64,000 nt of DNA from CANNBR01 sp964604015 (lineage in GTDB: Bacteria > Babelota > Babeliae > Babelales > CAIQNR01), in contig CAZRXF010000012.1 of the NCBI GenBank assembly GCA_964604015.1, forward strand, positions 124,001 through 188,000. The letters are read 5' to 3'. Positions 1 to 8,396 of the stretch are shown here, in pieces. Numbering within the stretch: the stretch's first letter is position 1; each line of letters opens with the position of its first letter. The notes under the pieces were generated by a model. The model did not search any database. It saw only the letters and a list, made by a program, of their open reading frames with translations, and was not told where the DNA came from. A program made the position numbers and the translations under genes.

Positions 1-2
1 CG

Positions 3-1844
3 CTTTTACATTCAGGTACAGCACATCCGCAGCTTAGCTCATGCTTTTTAACGACTATCAGTGATGATCTTCATCATATTTTTAAATGTATGGGCGATAA
101 CGCACAAATGGCTCGCTGGTCTGGTGGTATTGCAAATGACTGGACGCCGTTGCGTGCAACAGGTGCATTTATAAAATCAATTCGATCAGGAAGCCAAGGG
201 ACTATTCCATTCTTAAAGATTGCTAACGATGTGAATGCTGCTATCAATCGTAGTGGGCGTCGTCGAGGAGCAACGGTTGCCTACATGGAAACGTGGCATC
301 TCGATATTGAAGACTTTCTTGATTTACGCCGTAACACGGGTGATGAACGTCGTCGTACGCACGATATGAATACCGCAAACTGGATTCCCGATCTTTTCAT
401 GAAGCGTGTGATGGAAGAAGGTGAGTGGACGCTCTTTACGCCCGATGAAACACCAGATCTTCATGACTTGTATGGTAAAGCGTTTGAAAAACGTTACCAA
501 GAATATGAAGAGCTTGCGCGTCAAGGAAAGATGAAAATTACCAAGACGATGCCTGCTGTAGAGCTGTGGCGTAAGATGCTTACCCGTCTTTTTGAAACCG
601 GCCATCCGTGGCTTACCTTCAAAGATGCGTGCAATGTTCGTTCTCCTCAAGATCACGTTGGTGTAGTGCATAGTTCAAATCTCTGTACCGAAATTACATT
701 GAATACGTCAGAAGAAGAAACGGCAGTGTGTAATTTAGGTTCGATCAATTTAGGTATTCACACGTCTGATGAAGGGGTGATGAACTTTGAAGAACTTGAA
801 AAAACGATTAAGACATCGATTCGTATGCTTGATAATGTGATTGATATCAATTTCTATCCAGTCAAAGAAGGAGCGACGTCTAATAAGCGTCACCGTCCTA
901 TTGGGTTAGGGATCATGGGTTTCCAGGATATGCTTTTCAAGATGAACATCAGTTTTGCATCACAGGAAGCATTAGAGATTGCTGATAAAGTGGGTGAATT
1001 TGTTGCGTATCACGCGATTCTTGCATCTTCAGAATTGGCAAAAGAGCGTGGAGCGTACTCAACGTTCAAAGGTTCAAAGTGGGATAGAAACTTGTTCCCA
1101 GTCGATACGATTGATCTGCTTCAAGAAGAACGTGGTATTAATATTCCTCTTTCTCGTGGTGGGCACCTTGATTGGACGCCAGTGCGTGAGCATGTCAAAA
1201 AATACGGCATGCGTAATTCAAACACCATGGCTGTAGCCCCTACCGCGACCATTTCAAACATTTCAGGATGTTTTCCGTGCATCGAGCCGATTTATAAAAA
1301 TCTGTACGTCAAGGCGAATATGGGTGGTGAGTTTACCGTTATCAATCGTTACCTTGTCGATGATTTGAAGAAGTTGGGATTGTGGAATCATGACATGGTC
1401 GATCTTATCAAGTACTACGATGGGAGTATTCAGCGCATAGAAGCAATTCCTCAGGAAATTCGTAGCAAGTATCTTGAAGCATTCGAAATTGACGCGATGT
1501 GGCTTCTGGAACTTTCTGCTGCCCGTGGTAAATGGATTGATCAAAGCCAATCTCATAACGTATTTCTCAACTCAGTTTCAGGAAAAGTGCTTGACACGGT
1601 GTATAAGCGTGCATGGCAATTAGGCCTTAAATGTACGTACTATCTGCGTACACTGGGAGCGAGTCAAATTGAAAAAGCAACGCTCGATGCCAAAAAATTT
1701 GGATTTACCCAAAAAAGAAGTTATGACGCTTCTCTTGCTTCAGGGGCTCCTGTGCAAGAGGCATTTGCTCCTGCGCAAGTGCTTTCTCAGGAAGAAGTAA
1801 AGGCGTGCAGTCTGGAAAATCCTGATTGCGAAGCATGCCAGTAG
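3..1844 (+). CDS. nrdA: Ribonucleoside-diphosphate reductase, large (alpha) subunit, 5' end missing
   Basis: Catalytic subunit of aerobic ribonucleotide reductase, which reduces ribonucleoside diphosphates to deoxy forms with NrdB. The frame is open from the window edge, and the residues before the first in-window ATG (HPQLSSCF, 14th codon Cys) match the family's first active-site cysteine, so the gene starts outside the window. NLCTEI carries the thiyl-radical cysteine (about codon 228), CNLGSIN the second redox cysteine (about codon 243), TYYLRTLGAS the radical-transfer tyrosine pair, and DCEACQ at the C-terminus the shuttle cysteines. Any N-terminal ATP-cone lies off-window. nrdB follows after 11 bases, so the two are probably co-transcribed. 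Identification is firm. Confidence 0.97.
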   Translation, partial: LLHSGTAHPQLSSCFLTTISDDLHHIFKCMGDNAQMARWSGGIANDWTPLRATGAFIKSIRSGSQGTIPFLKIANDVNAAINRSGRRRGATVAYMETWHLDIEDFLDLRRNTGDERRRTHDMNTANWIPDLFMKRVMEEGEWTLFTPDETPDLHDLYGKAFEKRYQEYEELARQGKMKITKTMPAVELWRKMLTRLFETGHPWLTFKDACNVRSPQDHVGVVHSSNLCTEITLNTSEEETAVCNLGSINLGIHTSDEGVMNFEELEKTIKTSIRMLDNVIDINFYPVKEGATSNKRHRPIGLGIMGFQDMLFKMNISFASQEALEIADKVGEFVAYHAILASSELAKERGAYSTFKGSKWDRNLFPVDTIDLLQEERGINIPLSRGGHLDWTPVREHVKKYGMRNSNTMAVAPTATISNISGCFPCIEPIYKNLYVKANMGGEFTVINRYLVDDLKKLGLWNHDMVDLIKYYDGSIQRIEAIPQEIRSKYLEAFEIDAMWLLELSAARGKWIDQSQSHNVFLNSVSGKVLDTVYKRAWQLGLKCTYYLRTLGASQIEKATLDAKKFGFTQKRSYDASLASGAPVQEAFAPAQVLSQEEVKACSLENPDCEACQ

Positions 1845-1855
1845 AAAGGATATAT

Positions 1856-2866
1856 ATGAAAAGAATGAATACTTCGGGGATTATCTCTAACTCAAAGACT
1901 GATCCCAATAAAATTTTACCAATGCGTTATTTGTGGGCTCGCGAACATTACAAAAATGGTATTGCTAACAGCTGGACCCCTGAAGAAGTTTCAATGCAAA
2001 AAGATGTTGAACAGTGGAAGGATCCGAAGTTCCTTACAGCAGATGAACGGCATTTGATTCTGTGGAATTTGGGCTTTTTTTCGACTGCTGAATCGTTGAC
2101 AGCTAATAACTTGGTGCTTGCTGTGTATCGTCACGTGACTAACCCTGAATGTCGTCAGTACCTGCTGCGCCAAGCGTTTGAAGAGGCAGTGCACACAGAC
2201 ACGTTCATTTATTGCAGCGATTCATTGGGACTTAACCCGGATGAGTTGTATAACATGTATCTCACGATCCCTTCGATTGCTGAAAAAGATAGCTTTGTTA
2301 TTGACCTGACAACCTCGATCTTTGATCCAACGTTTGAAATCCATGATCTTGCATCATTACGAAAGTTCCTTCATGACCTGATCGGGTACTACGTCATCAT
2401 GGAAGGGATCTTCTTCTATGCTGGTTTTGCCATGATGCTTGCGTTAAAACGTCAGAACAAAATGATTGGCATTGGCGAACAATTTGAATACATCATGCGT
2501 GATGAAAGTATTCATCTTGCTTTTGGATGCGATCTTATCAACACGATCAAACGAGAAAATCCAGACGTATGGACCAAGGAATTTCAAGATGAGATTGTTG
2601 AACTTATTCGTAAGGCAGTAAAGCTTGAAGCAGCCTATGCATTTGATGCATGTCCTCGCGGTCTTCTGGGAATCAGTACTCAACAGTTTGTAAATTACGT
2701 TGAGTATATTGCTGACCGCCGTCTTGAACGAATTGATCTTCCTCGGTTGTACAACAAAGAAAATCCGTTTCCATGGATGTCGCAAGCGACCGATTTAAGT
2801 AAAGAGAAAAACTTCTTTGAATCACGTGTTACTGAATATCGTAGTGGTGGTTCGCTCGAGTGGTAG
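1856..2866 (+). CDS. nrdB: Ribonucleotide reductase small (beta) subunit, class Ic-like (Phe at the radical position)
   Basis: Ferritin-like metallocofactor subunit, 336 residues. The ATG at 1856 is chosen because AAAGGA sits 5 bases upstream; the longer frame starts inside nrdA. Metal ligands are readable as Glu79, Glu110, His113, Glu183, Glu217 and His220. The residue where class Ia enzymes have the radical tyrosine is Phe117 (EEAVHTDTF), and the first ligand is Glu rather than Asp. Both are hallmarks of class Ic R2 proteins such as Chlamydia NrdB, which use a Mn/Fe centre. As I recall that protein's numbering, all ligands here are offset by a constant ten residues. The metal content is inference. 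A terminator follows. Confidence 0.96.
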   Translation: MKRMNTSGIISNSKTDPNKILPMRYLWAREHYKNGIANSWTPEEVSMQKDVEQWKDPKFLTADERHLILWNLGFFSTAESLTANNLVLAVYRHVTNPECRQYLLRQAFEEAVHTDTFIYCSDSLGLNPDELYNMYLTIPSIAEKDSFVIDLTTSIFDPTFEIHDLASLRKFLHDLIGYYVIMEGIFFYAGFAMMLALKRQNKMIGIGEQFEYIMRDESIHLAFGCDLINTIKRENPDVWTKEFQDEIVELIRKAVKLEAAYAFDACPRGLLGISTQQFVNYVEYIADRRLERIDLPRLYNKENPFPWMSQATDLSKEKNFFESRVTEYRSGGSLEW

Positions 2867-2898
2867 AAAGTTTTGGTGGAGGTGCCGTTAATGATGGA

Positions 2899-2930
2899 AG
2901 GGCTGGTGGCGAACATCGGCCCTTTTTTTT
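2899..2930 (+). terminator. Rho-independent terminator of nrdAB
   Basis: Six-pair stem AGGGCT/GGCCCT (last pair G-T) followed by eight T, starting about 30 bases after the nrdB stop. Confidence 0.8.
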
Positions 2931-2984
2931 ACCAAAGATTCAACTACACTGGTGATGTTTTAACTATTTTTACGAGGGTGTGTC

Positions 2985-3860
2985 ATGAAAACTCGTCTGA
3001 GATTAGTGGCCTTTGTAGCTGCTCTTGCGTGTGTGTTTTTAGTTTTTTTTAAGACGAAAACGAAAACACCTACTATTGCCGGATTTGTGAAATCTGACAT
3101 TGAAGAAGTTTTGAAAATAACAGGATTAACATATGACGGTACCATAAGTGATTTGGTTGCAGTTACTCAAAAAGGATGGTTACGTCCAGCGCACCAGGAA
3201 CGATGGGAAATTCAAGAACATCCTTATGAAAAGAAGCGTGATCAATTACTTCCGGTCTTTGTTCGCATGGGATTAGTAAATGCGATGGAACTTACAAAAT
3301 CTTCTTATGACCATATTCTCTTTATGCGGGCTACCGTATTTTCCATGAACTCTCGTATGGAAAAGCTTAAGGAGGTTGTATCTCATCTTGCTTCGTATCA
3401 TGATATAGCATTGCTTTCAGGATGCCGTTATTTGGTGCAGGGTGAACGAGAATTTTTAGAAAAACGAGGGTGGACAAATCTTCCTGAAACTGAGGCTGGG
3501 GCACTCAAGCGTTTGTTTGAGGAAAGTTTAACGTTCTCTGACAAGGTGGTGCTTATTGATTCCCCGCAAAAAAAATCTCTTGATGGTGTAATGGTTCGCC
3601 CTACAACAGCAGATACCGTTGAGGATTGGCTTAAAACACAACCTAAAAAGGGAACAGTTTTAGTTATCTCATCCCAGCCATTTTGCCATTACCAAAGAAT
3701 TGTAACTGAATCGTTGTTGCCATGTACTTTTGTGGTTGATGTTGTTGGTGCGCAATCACCTGAAAATACAACCATGGCAGTCTATCTCGATATGCTTGCT
3801 CGTACGCTGTATCAGTGGAACAACGGGAACAAATGTGCCCAAAAAAACGAGAAAAAATAA
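2985..3860 (+). CDS. Membrane-anchored protein, possibly YdcF/SanA (DUF218)-like
   Basis: 291-residue protein with one N-terminal hydrophobic segment (about residues 6-22) followed by a Lys/Thr-rich stretch, so a signal anchor or uncleaved signal peptide with an external domain is likely. The C-terminal half has RPTTADTVEDWL, then a beta strand VLVISSQPFCHYQR and ENTTMAVYLDMLARTLYQW, an arrangement loosely like DUF218 proteins, which act in the envelope. This is weak recall-based similarity and the function stays unknown. The gene stands alone between two terminators and ends in a Lys-rich tail. Confidence 0.8.
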   Translation: MKTRLRLVAFVAALACVFLVFFKTKTKTPTIAGFVKSDIEEVLKITGLTYDGTISDLVAVTQKGWLRPAHQERWEIQEHPYEKKRDQLLPVFVRMGLVNAMELTKSSYDHILFMRATVFSMNSRMEKLKEVVSHLASYHDIALLSGCRYLVQGEREFLEKRGWTNLPETEAGALKRLFEESLTFSDKVVLIDSPQKKSLDGVMVRPTTADTVEDWLKTQPKKGTVLVISSQPFCHYQRIVTESLLPCTFVVDVVGAQSPENTTMAVYLDMLARTLYQWNNGNKCAQKNEKK

Positions 3861-3883
3861 ATCTGAATAAAAAACTTTCGATT

Positions 3884-3913
3884 AAAAAAGCCTGCAGTAA
3901 GCGGGCTTTTTTT
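3884..3913 (+). terminator. Rho-independent terminator
   Basis: AAAAAAGCCTGC pairs with GCGGGCTTTTTT around the loop AGTAA, ending in a T run. The A tract on the other side could also let it work on the minus strand. Confidence 0.85.
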
Positions 3914-4004
3914 AGGTGTTTCTTGTGTGTGTTCTGGTGAGTGCGTTACAACTAAGAAGGAAGTTGAGGATATAAAAAAAGCTCTAAAAAAGGGGGAATA
4001 AGCC

Positions 4005-4346
4005 ATGAAACGACAGCAGATATTTCTAGGTATGTGGTGCTTTTTACAGATGGGAATGATGCAAGGAATGGAAGTGAGGCAAGCCGCTCAGGTTACAGAT
4101 GAACGGTCATTTCAAGGTCTTGCTGTTCAAGAACATCACGCATACGTCAGGCGACTTGAGAAGCTTGTCGTGCTTCAAGCGCAGACTTTAGTGGACCGTG
4201 ATGCGCATATTGAAAGACAACATGCAGTGATTATTCGTCTGCAAGAACTGCTCGAGGCAGTAAAACGAGAGGATGATGTACTGGATTGTGCGCTTTCAAA
4301 AAGTGGAGGCAATGGTCTTGAGGGGTTATCTGATGGAAAGCAATAA
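4005..4346 (+). CDS. Small exported coiled-coil protein (cluster member 1)
   Basis: 113 residues: a short signal peptide (about 1-21, ending near MQGMEV) and then a helical heptad-like stretch (about 45-90, rich in Leu, Gln, Glu, Arg) with a Gly-rich tail. AGGGGG lies upstream of the ATG. It is the first of six consecutive plus-strand genes of the same design. No family recognised; the role is unknown, and a surface or secreted scaffold is one possibility. Confidence 0.75.
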   Translation: MKRQQIFLGMWCFLQMGMMQGMEVRQAAQVTDERSFQGLAVQEHHAYVRRLEKLVVLQAQTLVDRDAHIERQHAVIIRLQELLEAVKREDDVLDCALSKSGGNGLEGLSDGKQ

Positions 4347-4408
4347 CAGGTAGAGAAAAAGAGTGGAAGCTGGGGGATAGTAACAAAAATCGTTCAAAGG
4401 GGGACGGT

Positions 4409-4753
4409 ATGGGACGAAGGTACGTGGTACTCATGGGATGCTTGATGGCAAGCGTTAGTATACAAATGATGGGAGCTAGTTCGGGAGCAGTTGACCGGGC
4501 GACATTAGAAAAAATGTTGGACGAACTTGCGCAACAAAATACTCAGCTTAAAGAGGCCTTGGAAAGTGTGAAAATTGCATCTGTGCAAGGTAGCGCTGCA
4601 CAGGGATTACATCAATTGGGATCACAGATCGATGCACACCATGCATTGGTTCAAGATCTTGCTAAGATCCACGGAGTTGTTGACTCACAGAAGGAAGATG
4701 AGCATGACGCTGCTGATGATGGGTATGATGAGGACGGTACGACGAATACATAA
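4409..4753 (+). CDS. Small exported coiled-coil protein (cluster member 2)
   Basis: 114 residues: signal peptide about 1-23 (hydrophobic, ending near GAS-SGA), a predicted helix with a Leu/Gln heptad pattern (about 28-50 and 65-90), and an acidic tail (EDEHDAADDGYDEDG). AAGGGGGA precedes the ATG. It follows member 1 by 62 bases. Function unknown. Confidence 0.75.
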   Translation: MGRRYVVLMGCLMASVSIQMMGASSGAVDRATLEKMLDELAQQNTQLKEALESVKIASVQGSAAQGLHQLGSQIDAHHALVQDLAKIHGVVDSQKEDEHDAADDGYDEDGTTNT

Positions 4754-4792
4754 CTAGAAGCAGAAGTTCTTAAAAAAGGAGGGGGAGTTAGT

Positions 4793-5236
4793 ATGCGCAA
4801 GAAGATGGGTATGGTGCTGTGGGTCCTCTCTTGGGTAGCAATAAGCCGAGCTGCAGAACCTGATACAAGAGATGCTGAGGCTCAGACTGAAAATATGGGA
4901 GATCTTGTAGGACAAAATAGAGACTTTGCCGTTGCATTGGCAGATATGAGAGTCCAATTACGGCAAGTTATGACTCGCGCAGCAAGAAGAGAAAAAGAGC
5001 TTCAAAGGCAATTGGATGAAAAAAGTGAGATCATTAATCGTCTTTCTGAAGAACTTGATGCTATTGAAGCGGAGGAGCATGATGATGATGCCGATACCAG
5101 AAGAAGAAGCCCTAAAAAATACTCTGTACCCCGCAAACAAGAGGATGCCAAGGAGGTAGATTGCTGCGAACAGACCGAAAAAGAGGAAAAAAAAGAAACT
5201 GAAGATTCTAAGGCAAAGGAGAATGATTGCCCATGA
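4793..5236 (+). CDS. Small exported coiled-coil protein with charged tail (cluster member 3)
   Basis: 147 residues: signal peptide about 1-20 (ending SRA-AEP), a coiled coil about 45-92 (KELQRQLDEKSEIINRLSEE type heptads), then a highly charged Glu/Lys/Asp tail with two adjacent cysteines (VDCCEQ) and a further Cys near the end. A strong AAGGAGGGGG Shine-Dalgarno precedes the start. The stop codon overlaps the next gene's ATG as ATGA, which implies translational coupling. Confidence 0.78.
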   Translation: MRKKMGMVLWVLSWVAISRAAEPDTRDAEAQTENMGDLVGQNRDFAVALADMRVQLRQVMTRAARREKELQRQLDEKSEIINRLSEELDAIEAEEHDDDADTRRRSPKKYSVPRKQEDAKEVDCCEQTEKEEKKETEDSKAKENDCP

Positions 5237-5853
5237 AAAAGATGGTGATGTTCGTGCTTATCTTGAGTAGTACACAGTTAGTACGAGCAAGTGCTCCTGG
5301 TCTTCCAGGCCCCGAACCTTTTTCACCTCAAATGGGTCCGTGGGGCCCTCCTCCAGGATCGGAAATGCGAGGTGCGCTTCCCTATTCCACATTCGTTCCA
5401 GGAGCCTTTTTTCACTCTGTCGGGGGGCGTTCTCCTTATCCTTCCACAGATCCTCGGGAGCAAGAGATTCACCGCTTGAATTTTTGTTTGTATCAAGCAG
5501 AAGGTGCGCTTGCTGGAGCACATGGTGAGGTATTTCGTCTTTCTGGACTTTTAGCGGCCCTTCAGAGCCAAGTTGATCGATTAAATGGAGAGAATGTGGT
5601 TCTTCAGGAGCAAGCGGCTCGATTAGATGGAGAGAATAAGAAACTGGAAAGTGATTTTGCAAAATTTTCATCTGTAGCTGCTATTTGGGGGTGCCCTGAG
5701 TGGTCAGTAAGTTCTTTGCTTGCCAGGCAGCCAGGTTTGAGTGAAGGAGAAATATCTACTGAGTCCGGAGTAGATGACGAGGCTCAGAGCGTATTGCTGG
5801 AGCTTATCAACAAGGATGGAGATGACGCTTTTAAAGGGGACGCGAACGGATAG
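5233..5853 (+). CDS. Exported Pro/Gly-rich coiled-coil protein (cluster member 4)
   Basis: About 206 residues from the ATG at 5233, which overlaps the previous stop (ATGA); AAGGAG lies 11 bases upstream. A TTG at 5227 is an alternative start. Signal peptide about 1-20 (ending VRA-SAP), a Pro/Gly-rich linker about 22-75, a coiled coil about 76-140 with two near-repeats of the type ARLDGENKKLE / DRLNGENVVLQ, then an acidic tail. The modular plan (linker plus coil) suggests a structural or secreted protein. No family recognised. Confidence 0.75.
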   Translation: MKKMVMFVLILSSTQLVRASAPGLPGPEPFSPQMGPWGPPPGSEMRGALPYSTFVPGAFFHSVGGRSPYPSTDPREQEIHRLNFCLYQAEGALAGAHGEVFRLSGLLAALQSQVDRLNGENVVLQEQAARLDGENKKLESDFAKFSSVAAIWGCPEWSVSSLLARQPGLSEGEISTESGVDDEAQSVLLELINKDGDDAFKGDANG

Positions 5854-5903
5854 GAAAAAGCTTATTCAAGCTCAATCTTCTTCGCCTGAAAGAGTAGAGG
5901 CGT

Positions 5904-5935
5904 TTTACATTTTTTCAAAAAAAAATTATTATAAT
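5904..5935 (+). promoter_or_regulatory. Putative promoter ahead of cluster member 5
   Basis: TTTACA and TATAAT separated by 20 bases, longer than ideal. The -10 box is a perfect match and lies 36 bases before the ATG at 5972. Confidence 0.4.
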
Positions 5936-5971
5936 GGAATATAAATAACTTATTAGGAGTTGGAGGTTATA

Positions 5972-6442
5972 ATGAAGCTATTTTTACCTTATTTTTTACT
6001 GTTCTTTGCGGTTATTCCTACGTATGCGGCTCAAGAGCTTGCAGGTGTTAAGGATGAACTAGTGCAAAGTAAAGCAAGAATCAGTGGTCTTATGGCTGAC
6101 GTTGCTCGGCAACGTAGACTTTTAGTTTTTGAAGAACAAGGGCTTGATCAGCTGGAGGGCCTTAAAATAATTATTCAATCGGAACTTAACGATGTACTAC
6201 GAAGAAGGAATGGGGGACGTAGGCGTGTTGTTCTCGGAAAACTTTCTCAAGACAATCTTGCTGCAACTGCTGCCGAGGAACGAGAAATTCGCGAGCAGGT
6301 AGTAGAATGTAGCAGTGATATAACTATGAGAAAAGCTAACATTCAGACTTTACAAGAGACGATTGGAACGTTGACGGCTGACCTTACAGCGTGTCTAGAA
6401 AGACGACGGGCGCTTGAGACTCGCGTTGTAGAGCTTTCATAA
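5972..6442 (+). CDS. Small exported coiled-coil protein (cluster member 5)
   Basis: 156 residues from the ATG at 5972, with GGAGG 5 bases upstream; the longer frame begins at a TTG inside that Shine-Dalgarno. Signal peptide about 1-20 (ending TYA-AQE), then almost entirely helical: two coiled-coil stretches (about 22-62 and 95-150) separated by a basic segment RRRNGGRRRV. It pairs with the next gene in size and layout (AQEL / AQLTKE after cleavage), so the two may be paralogues. Function unknown. Confidence 0.78.
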   Translation: MKLFLPYFLLFFAVIPTYAAQELAGVKDELVQSKARISGLMADVARQRRLLVFEEQGLDQLEGLKIIIQSELNDVLRRRNGGRRRVVLGKLSQDNLAATAAEEREIREQVVECSSDITMRKANIQTLQETIGTLTADLTACLERRRALETRVVELS

Positions 6443-6473
6443 CGTAATGAAAGAAAATTATTTGGAGATTATT

Positions 6474-6866
6474 ATGAAAAAAGTAGTTACGGGACTTTTT
6501 TTGGTTGGAGCGGGTGGTTTTGTTCAGGCTGCGCAATTAACAAAAGAAGCTATAAATACAGAACTCAGACAACTTGATACGCAGGCCGAGGCGCTCTGGG
6601 AGGGAGAAGTAAACCTTAAACAGGAACTGAGAGGTTTAATGCAAACAGCCGCGCAGCTAGAAAAACGCATAGAAGTAGGGCGTGCTGAAGGAGGCAACCT
6701 TTCATTGCAACAACGTGCTCATTTTCACGTATTGCAACGTGAAAATGAGGTAATTCGATATTGCATAGCTGATCTTAACCAGCTTATTAGAAAGAAAGAG
6801 TCAGATCGTAGTTCGATTATTGACAGGCAGGCGTCCTTGCTAGATTTGTTTTCTCGTGCGGTGTAG
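6474..6866 (+). CDS. Small exported coiled-coil protein (cluster member 6)
   Basis: 130 residues from the ATG at 6474 (GGAG 6 bases upstream). Signal peptide about 1-19 (ending VQA-AQL), remainder helical with long heptad stretches (about 22-65 and 78-118). It lies 31 bases after member 5, probably co-transcribed, and has the same domain plan. The next gene is convergent, with its stop 13 bases away. Confidence 0.77.
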   Translation: MKKVVTGLFLVGAGGFVQAAQLTKEAINTELRQLDTQAEALWEGEVNLKQELRGLMQTAAQLEKRIEVGRAEGGNLSLQQRAHFHVLQRENEVIRYCIADLNQLIRKKESDRSSIIDRQASLLDLFSRAV

Positions 6867-6878
6867 TCAGGATTTGCC

Positions 6879-7727
6879 TTAAAGCTTTATCTGAGAAATA
6901 TTTTGTGAAGGTATTGGTTCTGTGCTCAGAATGATACCTTCTTTTTTTGTGGTTGCTTCCAGTTGCTTATACTGTTCTTTGTATTGTTTTGATCGTCTGC
7001 CCGGGTAGGCTATCAGAATTCTCTTTACAGGCGCATGGTTGCACAACGTTGCAAGGGCTTCAAGTGTGCGTACGGTAGGGTAGGAGCAGGTAATGGTATC
7101 AAATCGTACCGAGCCACATCGTTTGATAATTTCTGAGAGAAAGGTGTACTGAACCCATGTACCTGCCGACTTCTTTTCTCCCAATGCTCCGTAATCGATA
7201 ATTGAGATTTTCCCCTGAGAACATGTTATAGCTACCTTCTTTTTTATACAGGTAACGATGCCTTGGTATGGAAAGAATGCTCGCATTTGTTGGTAAAAAA
7301 AAGGAAGAAGTAGCAGCGGAATAAGAACTTTCCAACTATTTTTTTCTCGCCCCCACTGTTTGTGGTGGAGTACGATACACGCCATAAGGCTTACTCCAAC
7401 GCAAAAAAACAATCCCCAGGTATCGATGGCATAAAGCCACTGTGTTGAGCCCTTATTTAAAAGAAACAACCAGAAGGTGTGCAGCTTTTCTAAGAGGTAA
7501 AAGAGCGGTGTATTAGGGATCTGAAGAAGTTCTGAAAAAAAGAGGACGGTAGAAAGGAAAAGGAAGAGAAAAAGGAAAGGGGTAAACAGGAGATTTCCAA
7601 CCACGGTTGTAAGAGAAAAGGGAAGACCCCAGGCGACAAGGACAGGGAGTGCCATGAGTGACAGAAAAAGTTGTACGTGAAGAAAGTTGTAAAACCACGA
7701 AAAGGCTGTTTGTTTGAGTTTGTTCAT
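6879..7727 (-). CDS. Reduced ComEC-like protein: last membrane helices plus degenerate metallo-lactamase-like tail
   Basis: 282 residues. The N-terminal half has several membrane helices, including LPVLVAWGLPFSLTTVVGN and LLFTPFLFLF, which match the closing part of the ComEC competence domain that forms the inner-membrane DNA channel. The C-terminal half (about 150-282) has the strand order of the ComEC beta-lactamase-like domain (KKVAITCSQGKISIIDYG) but no HxHxDH metal site. Full ComEC is usually 600-800 residues, so this is a truncated or split version. No Shine-Dalgarno precedes the ATG, and a TATAAT box ends 6 bases before it. A ComF-like gene lies at 42689. Whether it still moves DNA is open. 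Confidence 0.72.
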   Translation of the reverse strand: MNKLKQTAFSWFYNFLHVQLFLSLMALPVLVAWGLPFSLTTVVGNLLFTPFLFLFLFLSTVLFFSELLQIPNTPLFYLLEKLHTFWLFLLNKGSTQWLYAIDTWGLFFCVGVSLMACIVLHHKQWGREKNSWKVLIPLLLLPFFYQQMRAFFPYQGIVTCIKKKVAITCSQGKISIIDYGALGEKKSAGTWVQYTFLSEIIKRCGSVRFDTITCSYPTVRTLEALATLCNHAPVKRILIAYPGRRSKQYKEQYKQLEATTKKEGIILSTEPIPSQNISQIKL

Positions 7728-7733
7728 AACATG

Positions 7734-7761
7734 ATTATAGCGACTGAAAGGGTAAAGTGAA
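7734..7761 (-). promoter_or_regulatory. Putative promoter of the ComEC-like gene
   Basis: On the minus strand TTCACT, 16 bases, TATAAT. The expected transcription start falls on the ATG itself, so the transcript may be leaderless. Confidence 0.45.
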
Positions 7762-8253
7762 GTGTGTGTGATGCGATTAGTAGGTCTTGTGCTAGGGCTA
7801 AGTGGCTTCGGAGTGTTTGCTGCCTTACCGTCGTTTATGGAAACAGACCTGATAGAAAGAGCACCCAGGGAACAAGGGACAGGAAATGCATTAGAAACGC
7901 TTACATCCGCGTATGCCTCATCAAGTGAGGGAGGTGACGGGGTGGAAAAAGTGCCTGATCCACAACCGTCAGCAGAAGAGATCTTCGAAGAAATGAAAAA
8001 TACACAAGCCGCTTCTACGAGTGATGAAGATCTTGATTGTTGTGAAAGATGCTACGTTTATTGTTGGGAACCATGGTGGTTGCAGCGAAAAGGTGGGGTC
8101 GAGGGATGCTGTCGTTTTCTTAGCTGTGGGATGGCTCAAGATGAGCCCTGCGGCCTTTGTACGGTCTGTAACCCAGAATATAGAAGAAGGAGAGGGGTGA
8201 AAAAGCCAAACGAAACGTTAAAGAAAGATGGCGAAAGGGAAAGCAGCGTCTAA
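7762..8253 (+). CDS. Exported cysteine-rich protein
   Basis: 163 residues from GTG 7762 (GAAAGGG 9 bases upstream) or 160 from ATG 7771; both give a signal peptide ending near FAA-LPS. A polar Ser/Glu/Pro region (about 25-90) leads into a block with many cysteines (DCCERCYVYCWEPWW, then GCCRFLSCG, then CGLCTVCN) and a basic tail. The spacing (CxxC, CC) suggests disulfides or zinc sites once exported. No family recognised. It lies divergent from the ComEC-like gene. Confidence 0.72.
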   Translation: MCVMRLVGLVLGLSGFGVFAALPSFMETDLIERAPREQGTGNALETLTSAYASSSEGGDGVEKVPDPQPSAEEIFEEMKNTQAASTSDEDLDCCERCYVYCWEPWWLQRKGGVEGCCRFLSCGMAQDEPCGLCTVCNPEYRRRRGVKKPNETLKKDGERESSV

Positions 8254-8396
8254 CGCCAGCAATTCACAATGCGGTCTCGTAGAAGAATACACACATGATA
8301 AAACGCATTATGCTGATAAAAACCTTCTTAAGAGGCTATTGTTTGTGAAAGTCGTGTGTGGTTCGTGATTCTCGAGATGTGTCTTTTCAAAATAAT

